The notes beneath the pieces are model-generated. The model was not told the origin of the DNA. It was given only the letters and a program-made list of their open reading frames with translations, and ran no database searches. Shown here one piece after another: positions 34,757-44,699 of a stretch of DNA of 64,000 nucleotides. Source of the DNA: Casuarina equisetifolia (lineage: Eukaryota > Streptophyta > Magnoliopsida > Fagales > Casuarinaceae); the NCBI GenBank assembly GCA_028551475.1, contig CM052357.1:15609931-15673930 (forward strand). The letters are read 5' to 3'. The stretch's first letter is position 1. Each line of letters begins with the position of its first letter. A program made the position numbers and the translations under genes.

Positions 34757-37700
34757 TCAGGCCTCAACATCTGTATGCGTTGGGAATTCAAGGCCTTGAA
34801 GTGCAGGTACGTTGTCCAGATCTTCTTTTGAAAACAGTGGTAACAACCATAGTGCCTTCTTTGTGCCAAAAACCTTTAAGATAGAAAATACCACACCATA
34901 ACCAGATGAAACAGTAAGGGTGAAAGAAATTCCACAGGCCAGTCAATTTTATTACTTAGTTTAAAGTAAATTTTTTACAGAAGAAAGCCAGCCATCTCGG
35001 TGGCTGCAGGTCTAATACTTTCAAGAGATTACATTGGTTCCATTTTATTTCCTCTCTTTTCTTTTTGGCATTTCTGAGAGTCATATTCTCGCAGTGATTA
35101 AAGTTTGTCTACATTTAGAAGCTCTAATTAGGATATAATATCACTTGCCTCACTCACACCCACACACACGAACGCATACAACCATTCTTATTTTAGAAAA
35201 GCTTAGTCTCAAAAATTCGCAACCATTCTTTTTTTTTCATTTATTATTATCACTGATTACGGAAACTTTAGCCTCAGAGAATATATCTCCCGGTTAGATC
35301 ATATAAATCATCCATCACATGTAATTCTTCCCAAATTTTGTTATCCAAACATGTAAAGAAAGAAGGGCTTCCAGGAAGCACATCCACTGGGTCTCACCTG
35401 CTCAAAATTCTGCCTCCTGCCCAAATCATACTTCCACCTGACTGCAGTTTTCTTCTCGTAAACCTGAAACATTGTTTTGGGATTATTACATCCTATATTT
35501 AACTAAGCCCTCAAAGTGTAAGCAGAATTTGATTCCATAAAACAAAAAAGAAAGGTCTGAAATTAAAAAATGAGTTTACTACCACAGTAGGAGGTCGTTG
35601 AGGCCATGACAGCCTACGCTTTTTTACCCTTCTGGAATTGAAAACTGTTCAGTCATTTATTAGCTGTTATAGCTTAAAATAACTCGACAGAGTTTCTCGC
35701 ACATTACAAGAGCAAATAAACGGCAGCTCAAGGTATGATGTCAGAAAGTAATCTGGGTATGAAGAGTGCAAGTGCAAATGTACATTGTCCATATCTGGAA
35801 ACAGAAAGCAGACATTGAGTTTATTACCTCTATTGAAGTGGTATTGCAGGACAAAAGGGATGCATGCATAACTACGAAACACAGAAGACTCAGCGCAAAG
35901 GCTAAATTTAGAACTGCATCAAGATTCAAGGTACACAATCTGTAAGGGACATGGTAGCAATAAGAAAAACTACATAATAGAGATGAAAGGGTAAAAAATG
36001 CTGAATATAGGCTGCAACCTTACCAAATGCCAAAAAAACAACCGCAAGATTGCCAGGAGGGGTGGAATGATTCTTGGCTTCACTAAAGAATCGTACAAAA
36101 CTTGGCAGCAAAACTAAGGAATCCATCGTTGTCTCAAGGAATGTATAAATCTATCAGGAAGCCAATAATAGAAGGAATAAGTAAGCCAGGAAAAATAGCA
36201 AACAAGAAGTTAGTCATCTCCCAATCCACCCTCTTTTTTCTTGCTTTTGTTGAACATTCTTTGCTTACTTCAAAGGTAAAAATTTTACAATTGAAATGTT
36301 CTTTAAAATTTCATATGGTAAGTCAGGCCTACTGATGCCCTTATTATTGAGACGTTGTGAATGCCTCAAGTACCAGTCACCAAATAGAGAAGGGCTACAT
36401 TTAAATATTTTTTTCGTTACTTAAGAAAAAAACTGAGAAGAGCAGCTGCACCAGCAATAACTCAAACAACATAGTTATAAAAATTTTAGAGTGGAAGATG
36501 ACAACCCAGATATCTTCACTGATGTTAAAGATATCCGTTTAATTCATCACCGTTCAAGATAATAATTATTTTATTCAGTACACTAATTTGCTTTCGATTT
36601 AAGGCTTCTCGAACAACTTCAACAATGAAAATACAAGTTAATTTCTTCTGATAAACTTGGAATGATAACAATACATATTCTTGGATGATGTCTTGGTCTC
36701 AAATTCGTAAGTTTTACATGAATAATTGGTTTCAAATTCAAAAATTTCTAGGTTCAGTTCACTTTGGCGTTCCAAAAACAGAGACCTCAAATAGGTTGAA
36801 AAATCTTCCTAATTTTCAATTAGTCCATGTTTTCCCTTCTTTTGTCTCCTTGAGAACTAAAAAAATATCTTCCCAAAACAACAGTCATGGGTCCTTTGGC
36901 CATAAGACCTGTTTCCGTACTCGTACATTTGGCATTTCACATGCAAAAGTAAAGGCCATTTAGGCTCTTTTTTTTTTTTTTTTATCTGTTTATGAGCCAG
37001 TGCAATCAGTTCGCAGCACTCCAAGTTATAGTTACATTGCTAAGGAGACCCATTTGGGTATGCCTCCGCTCATTCAAATTTTTGGGGTGTTAAAACCCAG
37101 TTCACTGTCTCTTATTTTATGTGAATTAGGCCAGCCTCCAAACCAAAAATAAAAAATTCTGGCATATTTAACGTTTTGGAACTGAAAATAACTCTTTTAG
37201 CAAATAATAAATGTGGCAAACAGAATATGGCTTACCAAGAAAAGAAGAAAAAACTTATAGTTGCAAGCTCCAACGCAATTCACCACCCAAACACAATGAT
37301 GATCCATCTTAAGGACACATCTTTGGCCTACAATTAATTAGAAAGTGATTCTGACATTTCCTGTCAAGAAGTAAAGCAATGCATGATTTGGAAAAATATT
37401 TCATCTTTGAAAGAAATGCAAAAGCATAAACCCCCAACAAAGTCCTTGGTGAGGCCACAAAGAAAACACATGAGCAACATATCAAAATGCAGGTTGGCTT
37501 ACAAATGGAGCAATGATGGCAACGTGGTGGCTTGCCATTTCGGCATCGAGGGCAATAGGATGTCCGTTTTCTTTCCAGTCCCTCTGAAGAAGACAACGAA
37601 GAAGCAGAAACCGCAGGTACAACATCATGGGATGAAGCCACAAAGCTTCCACCTTCCATATTGTCCTCTGTTACAGGCATCCAATTTTCGGGCACTGAAC

Positions 37701-38259
37701 CAGGGTCCTTGAAGACCACCATAAAGTAACTCCATGTTAATAGTATAAGCTGCAAACAAAGAACATGATTTTCAGATAATCCTAAATACACGGACCCCTG
37801 GACCCAACTTTAAACCCAAGCTAAGCAGTGAAGATCATATTTTGAACCAGATTTTGTCAGCGGATGTAGACCTTCCTACTCAATAAAAAACCGAAACTAA
37901 CAAGGACGTCAGGTATCAATTACCAGGACATGAAACAGTAACAGTACGAAGAGGGCCAGGAATGAGTGGACGCCACCGCGACGGAATTGGGGACCACAGG
38001 TTAGCACCACTACGGCGTAGTACGAGACGGCGATGATTGAGGCGACTAGGAAGATCATGAAGTACCCCAGGACTTTGAAGCCCAAGCAGAACTTGAACAC
38101 GTTTATGTCCATTTCGGGACCCGAACGTCGGTCTATCCCGATTTGGGAGATAACTGGGACGCCTCGTCTGTTTCGAAGGGGTGGGAACAAGCGTTTCCAG
38201 ATGTTGGGAGCCAGGTTTTCATGCGACTGGTTTCGATTAGGAACTTCTTCGTTCAGCAT
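34757..38259 (-). CDS. PAT12: Protein S-acyltransferase, DHHC type (PAT12-like)
   Basis: Seven coding exons, all with GT/AG borders and consistent phase: 38259-37924, 37749-37503, 37327-37236, 36150-36024, 35913-35828, 35463-35398 and 34873-34757. They total 1071 bp, or 356 residues. The enzyme transfers palmitate to cysteines of target proteins at membranes. Order of features: TM1 about 64-86, TM2 about 99-121, DPG 127-129, a cysteine-rich domain ([15 protein letters not shown], then C-Q-R-C) with DHHC at 203-206, TM3 about 220-242, TM4 about 258-287, NTTSIE 291-296 and a conserved tail with NFEQVFG. The overall match is to Arabidopsis PAT12, from memory of that family. The ATG used adds 49 residues before M50 (38110-38112), where Arabidopsis-like proteins begin; either start is possible. 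No broken exon is seen, so the gene looks intact. Confidence 0.93.
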
Positions 38260-38496
38260 AACATCGCCGGCAAGAGATTAGGAGAGCGGCTAAGACTTCC
38301 CAGAGATTAGGGCAAAACGAATTTGGTCGTAATTTCGATGTGGAAAGGAGGAAGGGGCCAGATAACTCGTGGACTTCGGGTGGCAGCTGATACGACCCGA
38401 GTCCGATAAAAGCAGAGAAAATGAATTTTTATTTTCCCTTCTTTTATATTTTCTTATTTCCTTGAAGATGAAAGATCAGCAATGGCGTTAAAAACT
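38260..38496 (-). promoter_or_regulatory. 5' UTR and proximal promoter of the S-acyltransferase gene
   Basis: This is sequence upstream of the first ATG. It is GC-richer up to about 38400 and then turns AT-rich at the start of a repeat at 38497, so the promoter space free of repeats is only about 240 bp. No certain TATA box or operator can be named. Confidence 0.4.
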
Positions 38497-38890
38497 TATA
38501 CAATAAATTTTAAACACAAGTGAACATACTAAATAAATAATATAACAATGAAAAAGTGTATAGTTCCACAAAGATTGATGAATATTAGATTAATTAAGTA
38601 TTAATAATAAATTAATTTTAAAATCTATCTAACAAATTAAAAAAAAGTTGATGTTAAATTAAAACTAAATAAAATTAAATCCAGATAAGAAATATTAATA
38701 TGATAAATATGTTAAAGCCTTCTATTTCACTATAAGTATTAGATATGAATTTTCAAAATTTATGCCTGCAAAAGTGATAATACCTATATGATAACAAAAT
38801 TTTCTAATTTATTTATAATCTTATATCTAAGTATAGTAAACCTACTCTATTTATTGATTTATTATCTAGCTTTTTATTTCTTATTTCTTA
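38497..38890 (+). repeat. Copy of the inverted-repeat arm
   Basis: A diverged match to the 7090-7530 arm in the same orientation: ACACAAGTGAACATACTAAA, AATAATATAACAATGA, CACAAAGATT, ATCTATCTAACAAATTA, CTATTTCACTATAA and ATAGTAAACCTACT blocks in order. It lies only about 240 bp upstream of the S-acyltransferase start codon. Confidence 0.6.
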
Positions 38891-39570
38891 TTTAAGCATA
38901 AGAAAATTGATTGTAATGATTGTGTAAGGCAATCTTTCATTTTTGCAAAATGCCAAAAAAAAAAAAAGAAACGAAGAATCAAAGAAAAAGAAAAAAAATA
39001 GAAAAAAAAAAGAAAGGAAAAGAAAAAGAAAGAAAGAAAGAAGAAATTACTACATTTGCTCTAAATGGAATCTTCTTATCATCCTTTGTTAGATCCAAGC
39101 CACTTAATATTTTGAAATAGGTTACCAAGCATAGTAATTGAATACCATAGCAGGATAAGATTGTGGTTGTTACAATTCTAATACTTTTACTTATGTTTTG
39201 TTGTTACAAGCATGATTGTGTCTTTTGCCATTATTAAAATCTAACTAAAACCAAGTATTTTGAACAAAAAAATAATAGGGAGAAGTGGTGGTAGAAAGAT
39301 TAGGAGTAAAAAGATAGAAAATAATAATAACTCTAGTTAAATCCTAGAAAGCAATGTGCTTATGAGTGATTTAAGCTTAAATGACATTTATCTCATCAAT
39401 AGCCCAACGTTACATTACAAGCTAATGAAAGTCTTATTAATTATTGGTTAAATAATTAGCTTTCATTTGTAGAGAGAAATGAAAAGTAAACTCATGAGAT
39501 TTGATTAGAGTTTTTAAGAAGTTGTATACTAATGTAAATCTATTTGGAGTGTACATAATTAAAAAGATGA
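38891..39570. other. A-rich low-complexity tract and unassigned DNA
   Basis: 38950-39045 is almost pure A/G (AAAAAGAAA-type), producing a lysine- and glutamate-rich frame that is not a gene. The rest is AT-rich and probably decayed copia RT sequence, but no motif is firm enough to name. Confidence 0.5.
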
Positions 39571-39892
39571 TGACTCAAATATGTGTGGTTAACATAAGGC
39601 TCTTAAAAGATTTGCTAGTAACCTCTTAAGAACCTATCACATTTTACTATGACAATGAGTCTACCATCAAACTTCCTACCAACCCACTTCTTCATGAAAA
39701 AGCAAAATATTGATAAATGGATTGTCATTTCATACATGAGAAGGTAGCTACAAGAATCATACATATAAAGCATGTCCTATCACAAGATCAACCTATAGAT
39801 ATTTTAACAAAGGCTTTAGGAATTTCATAGCACCATTTTCTATTAAGCAAGTTGGACATGTATGACTCATATACTATGCACTAGCTTGAGGG
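39571..39892 (+). pseudogene. Copia RNase H end and polypurine tract
   Basis: Plus strand: ITFYYDNESTIKLPTNPLLH (about 39625-39695), the 'LYCDNKAAISIANNPVQHD' motif, then a shifted 'HFIHEKVATRIIHIKHVL' region and 'QPIDILTKAL'-like text (about 39790), ending MYDSYTMH. CTTGAGGG (39885-39892) is the left half of the polypurine tract, whose right half is at 41447-41454 beyond a solo LTR. Confidence 0.72.
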
Positions 39893-41446
39893 TATAAGGT
39901 TTTATGGCTATCCAAGAAGGGGAGGTTGAATTGGATATTTAGAAGCTTAGCTAATTTAAATAATTTTCCTTTTTGATTTCTTGCTTAGCAATCACAACAA
40001 GAATAAATATCACAATAATTCCAAAGCATAAGAGAATAAATCAAATTAGAAAATTCACACTCAAGAATTTCACGGTAGTTTGGCACATTTCACCTACTTC
40101 CACCCTCTTCTCCTTCAACTTAAACCAAGTTGAAGTTTGTTTTACTTCAAACAAGGAAAGCACCTCTCCTTCACCTCGCAACTCCTCAAAAGGAGTTATA
40201 CAGCTCACGATTACAAAGTTAGGTTTATAAAAACCTTAATACATCAAGCTCATTCCTCAAATATATGATATGAGTAAGGATTTAAGCTTATTAGAGAGCT
40301 AATTGAATGTATACAAAATCAATTCAAGCTCTAATCTCGAAAGTCCCAATTTCATAAATCTAGGTTTTTAGATTTATAATTATCTTTATGTGCAAATATT
40401 GTTATAAATAATCTAGCACATATAGAGATCAATCTATCAAATTATATTCACAAGATAACAAGTTTAGGGAATATCAACAAAGATTTTCTTTTCCTTCAAA
40501 TATTAACGAACATGGCAGCAAGAGTAAATCAATGAGGGCTTATATATCTTTTGATCAAATCAGCAAGAATATGTCTCAACAGCACCAAAATATTCATCTG
40601 AAGCTCCCTTTTATAGCAGATATTCAAACTTTGAACACATTAGGGTTTTGGTTCAAATCTTTTTGAACTCCTTCCGTTAAGATTTGATAGACACGACATC
40701 ATACTGCTGTAGATAATGATTTTCCAACAAAATAGCTATTCTAACACTCAACCGCCTCAACATTCTTCCCGTTGGAGTTGGTGTCGCGAGAGAGATCAAG
40801 AGAAGGAAGGTAGCTTTAGTTGAATGCGCGGCTAAGGCTTCAAACGGATTCGGTGATAAGAGCTTAAGCTCTTATCTGCTTAAGACGCTACCATTTTGCA
40901 TAAGTGAAAGGCACTGGGCTTCAATCTTCACGGGCTCGCCTTGCTTCTCATGGCTGGTTCATGGGCTCACTTCGCTTCTCATGGCTAGGCTTCAACCTTC
41001 ACAGGCTAGCCTTACTTCTCACAGGCCATATATACATATATATATATATAAGTTTCATGTACCCATATATATAGGTATATAGTCGGTCCAATGAAGATGT
41101 ATAACCCAATATAATAAGCCTTTGCTTTTCAAATGTACCTATAAGCACACCAATTCCAAGTATCAAAATTCTTTTAATATAACCAATAATATGAATTAAG
41201 ATATTAATTAAGATATTCATAGAGTAAATCAAATTGGCTTCATATTTGATGTTTGATAATGAAATGTAGGAACTCGTCTACTTTATAATATCATTAATTG
41301 ATATTATAATTTGCACACCTTTTACTTTCTTTGATTTTTTAATATGTGCACACACAATTTCATATATTCAAATATAATTTTATATTCAACATATATTCAA
41401 ATAAAATTTTTCTCAATCAAAACATACAAACACATGATTTTCAACA
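39893..41446 (-). repeat. Solo LTR, SIRE-type copia family (copy 4)
   Basis: A 1554-bp LTR in reverse orientation. It starts TATAAGGTTTTATGGCTATC, related to TGTTGGGTTTTATGACTTAA of copy 3. It contains the complement of the family blocks (TTTGGCACATTT, CCACCCTCTTCTCCTTCAAC, TGTAGGAACTCG, ATTATAATTTGCACACCTTT) and ends GATTTTCAACA. The flanks GAGGG (39888-39892) and AAGGG (41447-41451) form a target duplication with one mismatch. It sits in the polypurine tract of a copia element. Confidence 0.85.
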
Positions 41447-41454
41447 AAGGGGGA

Positions 41455-41685
41455 TGTTGAGAAAATAAATGCAAGCCAATTTGTATAGTGTGCAATAGCA
41501 TCACCCAAGTCATGCTATAAACCTTTTGATAACCAAATGTAATGGTTAGGATACTTGTATATTTAAGTTTCAAACTATTTTTCTTATTTTCGTGTAACAT
41601 TAGAACACAAGTTAATACAAGATTGAGTGTTCCTTCCAATCTATGTGTATGTGTTCTTCTTATCAAACCTAAATCATAGTGGCTT
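41455..41685 (+). repeat. 3' LTR of the copia remnant (left copy)
   Basis: It begins TGTTGAGAAAATAAATGCAA directly after the restored purine tract (GGGGGA) and is repeated with small changes at 41877. The right part is replaced by an inverted segment at 41686. Confidence 0.6.
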
Positions 41686-41860
41686 TAGACTTTGTGGTTA
41701 GGCCTTGAACTATAAACTCCTTGAAAGGATTCTAATGATGGCACCCTTAATGAGTAATGGTGGAGAAAATACCAACCAAGGATGGAAACTATGATTTAGG
41801 TTTAATAAGAAGAACACATGCACATAGATTGGAAGGAACACTCAATCTTATATTAGTATG
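41686..41860 (-). repeat. Inverted segment of the same LTR region
   Basis: About 175 bp are the complement of about 41985-42160. Landmarks on the minus strand are AGTGTTCCTTCCAATCTATG, GTGTTCTTCTTATTAAACC, TTGGTATTTTCTCCACCATT and AAGGCCTAACCACAAAGTCT. With the right copy it can form a hairpin with a loop of about 125 bases; its first half also pairs with 41612-41685. Confidence 0.8.
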
Positions 41861-41876
41861 CACTAGCTGGAAAGAG

Positions 41877-42185
41877 ATGTTAAGAAAATAAATGCAAGGC
41901 TATTGTATAGTGTGTAATAGCATCACCCTAAGTCATGCTATAGACCTTTTCTTTTCTTTTCTTGTAACATTAGAACACAAGTTAATACAAGATTAAGTGT
42001 TCCTTCCAACCTATGTGTATGTGTTCTTCTTATCAAACCCAAATCATAGTTTACATCCTTTGTTGGTATTTTCACCACCATTACTCATTCAGGATGTCAT
42101 CATTAGAATCCTTTTGAGGATTTCATTCTTCAAGGCCTAACCACCAAGTCTAAAGCCTCTACTCAATTTGGATAATCATTTGATA
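41877..42185 (+). repeat. Second LTR-region copy next to the inverted segment
   Basis: It starts TGTTAAGAAAATAAATGCAA after a purine-rich TGGAAAGAGA. The preceding TATGCACTAGCT matches 39874-39885 just before the polypurine tract, so the copy includes the end of an internal region. Its right end (about 42040-42180) shares a block of about 140 bp with 47245-47395, including CCAAATCATAGTTT and CACCATTACTCA. Confidence 0.65.
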
Positions 42186-42189
42186 TTAC

Positions 42190-42345
42190 AAACCCACGAT
42201 GACAAATGGAGATAAAGGTGACCCAAGTAGAAATGGATATGTTTAAGATTGATCAAAGTATAAAAGAAATTTCCAAGGATGTGACTAACATCAAGTATTT
42301 TACGGTTGTGCTTATGTCCAAAATTGATGCATTATTAGTCTGTGG
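42190..42345 (+). pseudogene. Gypsy gag N-terminal fragment
   Basis: MEIKVTQVEMDMFKIDQSIK then EISKDVTNIK, a coiled-coil-like start typical of plant Ty3/gypsy gag proteins. The frame ends soon after. The rest of gag and protease is absent, and pol of a plus-strand gypsy element resumes at about 44700 after other insertions, so the two may be parts of one element. Confidence 0.45.
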
Positions 42346-42359
42346 AGTCAATTAAGGTC

Positions 42360-42914
42360 CCATTTTAATGGCTTAGCTTTCGCCATTAACCTTTAGGTTA
42401 AATTGCTCAGTTCCAACAAGGTCCTCTAGCAATGATGGGAATTTAAACAAGGGAGGGTTTGGAAAGCCATTAAGGTTCCTTCGTAAGGTCTAAAATCAAA
42501 ATAAAGGAGATTTTAATGCCAAAAATTGAAATATATTAGAACTTGAGTCCTACATAACCCACAATAAAGAGTACAAGAACCCAAATAGAGTAATACTTCA
42601 TTTATTAACCCAAATTCAATCCAACAACAATGATAAGCAAAGCACTAACAATCCAAACCAGTCATAACGATAAATAATAACCAAATAATGAAGTATGAAT
42701 TATAAAGCTATTGATAAACTACTCTTATAAAAGCTATAAGAACACTAAGACTAGAACTAAGAAGATTACTAGAATAAAATAAGGTTTCTCTGATAGTGTG
42801 CCTCTTGAAGAAGTTGAGAAGGCCTTACATAAGCATGTTGTCCTAGTTGCCTTAGGCTTTGGAGTCCTAATTGCACTAGGCCTTAAAGTGGGCTTGGGCT
42901 AGGCCTAGTCCTAA
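42360..42914 (-). repeat. 3' LTR of a minus-strand Ty3/gypsy element
   Basis: On the minus strand GAAAGGGTGGGGAT (about 42933-42915) is a polypurine tract directly followed by TGTTAGGACTAGGCCTAGCC, a typical LTR start. The far end near 42360 is uncertain. Confidence 0.5.
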
Positions 42915-43319
42915 CAATCCCCACCCTTTCAAACAACCCTTGTCTTTAAAGGTTAACCTAGATCCTTCAAATCCTGGTGTACAAATGCAAACTCTATTGT
43001 AGTTTTTATATCTTGTTAGCCTTCATACACTATCATAAATTGTTGTTTGGTCTTGCTTTAATGTCCCTTGAACCATTTCTCATCACCATAATAACATAAC
43101 CCTCGTCAAATGCCTAATAGACATTTTCATGTTGATGCAAGTGGTCAAAGCCTTAGATTTCCACATTTGGTTCCTATTATCCTTTAATGTGGTCGAAAAG
43201 ATAATTTTGGTTAGCTCATGTAGAAATTATAGTCTCACCCTCTATCATTCATATGCTCTCCTTGTTAGTCTCTAGTTACATGTATCCCTCATGCAATCAA
43301 GGCTAGTTTAAATGTTTGT

Positions 43320-43640
43320 TTAAGGTTTTAAGGTTGTAATATCATAACTAGCCCTTGAAGCTCCTCTTAAGCTAACCAAGAATGCTTCCTCTATCCACCT
43401 TGAATATTTTGCTAGTAGCTTGAATCTCAATTTGTTGAATTTTGTGATATAAGCTATCATTGTAGAAATTTGTCTTAGTTAATGAAAGGCTCTCGCAGCT
43501 CTATCCCAATGCTTCATGGCAAACTTATCACATATGTCCTCCTTAAACATAACCTAGCTCACTTGCCCTTTTGTATTTAAATAATTCAAAACCCATTTAG
43601 TAGCTTCATCCTTAAAACAAATCATTTGGTGACTTGTGTA
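43320..43640 (-). pseudogene. Ty3/gypsy gag domain fragment
   Basis: The minus strand encodes a recognisable retrotransposon gag stretch: DEATKWVLNYLNTKGQVS, then MFKEDICDKFAMKHWDRAAR, LRQISTMIAYITKFNKLRFK and EEAFLVSLRGAS. Two stops interrupt it. Only about 400 bp separate it from the polypurine tract, so protease, RT and integrase are deleted. Confidence 0.65.
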
Positions 43641-44605
43641 ACACCTTAAGGAGGAGTTAGAAGTGTGAAAAGGGTTTTCTTCACCTTTGTTAGTAAAGAG
43701 GAATCCAACCAGTTAAGTTTGAGGAAAATGGTAGAAGTAGGTGAAAAGGGCCAAACCACTATGAAAAATTTGTTTATCTTTCTTATTGTTTATGCTTACT
43801 TTGTACTTGTTTATTTGTCTATCTTTCGGTCATAATTGATATCTATTTGTTAAAATCAAATTAGGTCATTTTTCCATTGTCTTTTTAATGCGGATCATGA
43901 TGGGCAACAAAGTGGCTTTGGATTATGGAGAAATTGGAATGAAATAATAATAGGAAAATTCAAAAATATAAAGGGCTAAAAAGGTAAAGACTAGAAAATA
44001 AAGTACTGAGATGTAAAGACAATAATTTAAGTGTAGGAATTAAAATAATTAGAATGTAAAAGGCTAGAAAGTAAGAGCATGAAATTTAAAAAGGCAAAGA
44101 TTAAAAATGAAATTCAATGACTTTTCTTATAAGTTCTCATCAGGTTTTTTTACAACTGAAATAACAGTGTTTTTAAATAGATGACTAAACCTAATGCTAG
44201 AAGAATTATGAATACTCAAAACCTAAGTTTGGTAGGATCAATGAAAATAAAAACTAACCAAATTAAGATCTTTAACAAATCAGGCATAGGATCCCAACAA
44301 GTTAGGGACCTTAAAATAGTATGAATCTTGACAGGAATGGAAACACAAGATAGTAGAAATCCTGACAAGAATGAAAACTCCAAGTAGTAGGAATTCTTAT
44401 AGGAATTGAAACTCCAAATAGTAGGAATCTTGATAGGAATGGAAACTCCAAGTAATAGGAATCTTGATAGGAATCGAAACTCCAGATAGAAGGAATCATA
44501 TGGGCTGGGCCATTAGCCTGGACTAGCATAGTTGCTCCCTTATCACTTTTAGAAAATCAATTCAACCACCCCTCTCCCCTTCTTGGTTGGTCATTATACC
44601 TTACA
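43635..44605 (+). repeat. SIRE-type LTR fragment split by a gypsy LTR (copy 5)
   Basis: 43635-43888 matches the last quarter of the family LTR: TAAGGAGGAGTTAG, AAGGGTTTTCTTCACC, CCAACCAGTTAAGTT, GGCCAAACCACTATG. 44548-44605 matches its end: AATTCAACCACCCC, CTTCTTGGTTGGTCATTATA. The two parts are separated by another LTR. The left part is cut off next to gypsy gag. Confidence 0.7.
43889..44545 (-). repeat. Gypsy-family solo LTR inside the SIRE-type LTR fragment
   Basis: It begins TGCGGATCATGATGGGCAAC, similar to TGTGGATCCAATGGTGGGAT at 2376, and shares ATCCCAACAAGTTAGGGACC-like text with 2700-2720. It contains four 40-bp imperfect repeats around AGTAGGAAT/CTTGATAGGAATGGAAACTC (44330-44500), which give the repetitive frame at 44311-44529. 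The right end and target duplication are not firm. Confidence 0.55.
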
Positions 44606-44699
44606 GTCCATAGATTACATGGTATTAAATAAGCAAATGCTAAATTGTGGTTAAATTGCATGGTTTTAATTATTTTTCAAAACAAAACTTGAGGAGTAG

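Noticed and set aside
35575..35642. Coding-like stretch on the minus strand ([13 protein letters not shown]) inside an intron of the S-acyltransferase gene.
   Set aside because: The flanking exons join directly and match the family without a gap. Using this piece from the visible acceptors gives an early stop (TAG).
36685..36963. 92-codon plus-strand frame.
   Set aside because: It lies in the third intron of the S-acyltransferase gene, on the other strand, with no domain.
38920..39120. Lysine/glutamate-rich open frame.
   Set aside because: It is produced by an A/G-only low-complexity tract.
44311..44529. Repetitive 72-codon minus-strand frame (FLLFGVSIPIR-like repeats).
   Set aside because: It comes from imperfect 40-bp repeats within an LTR.
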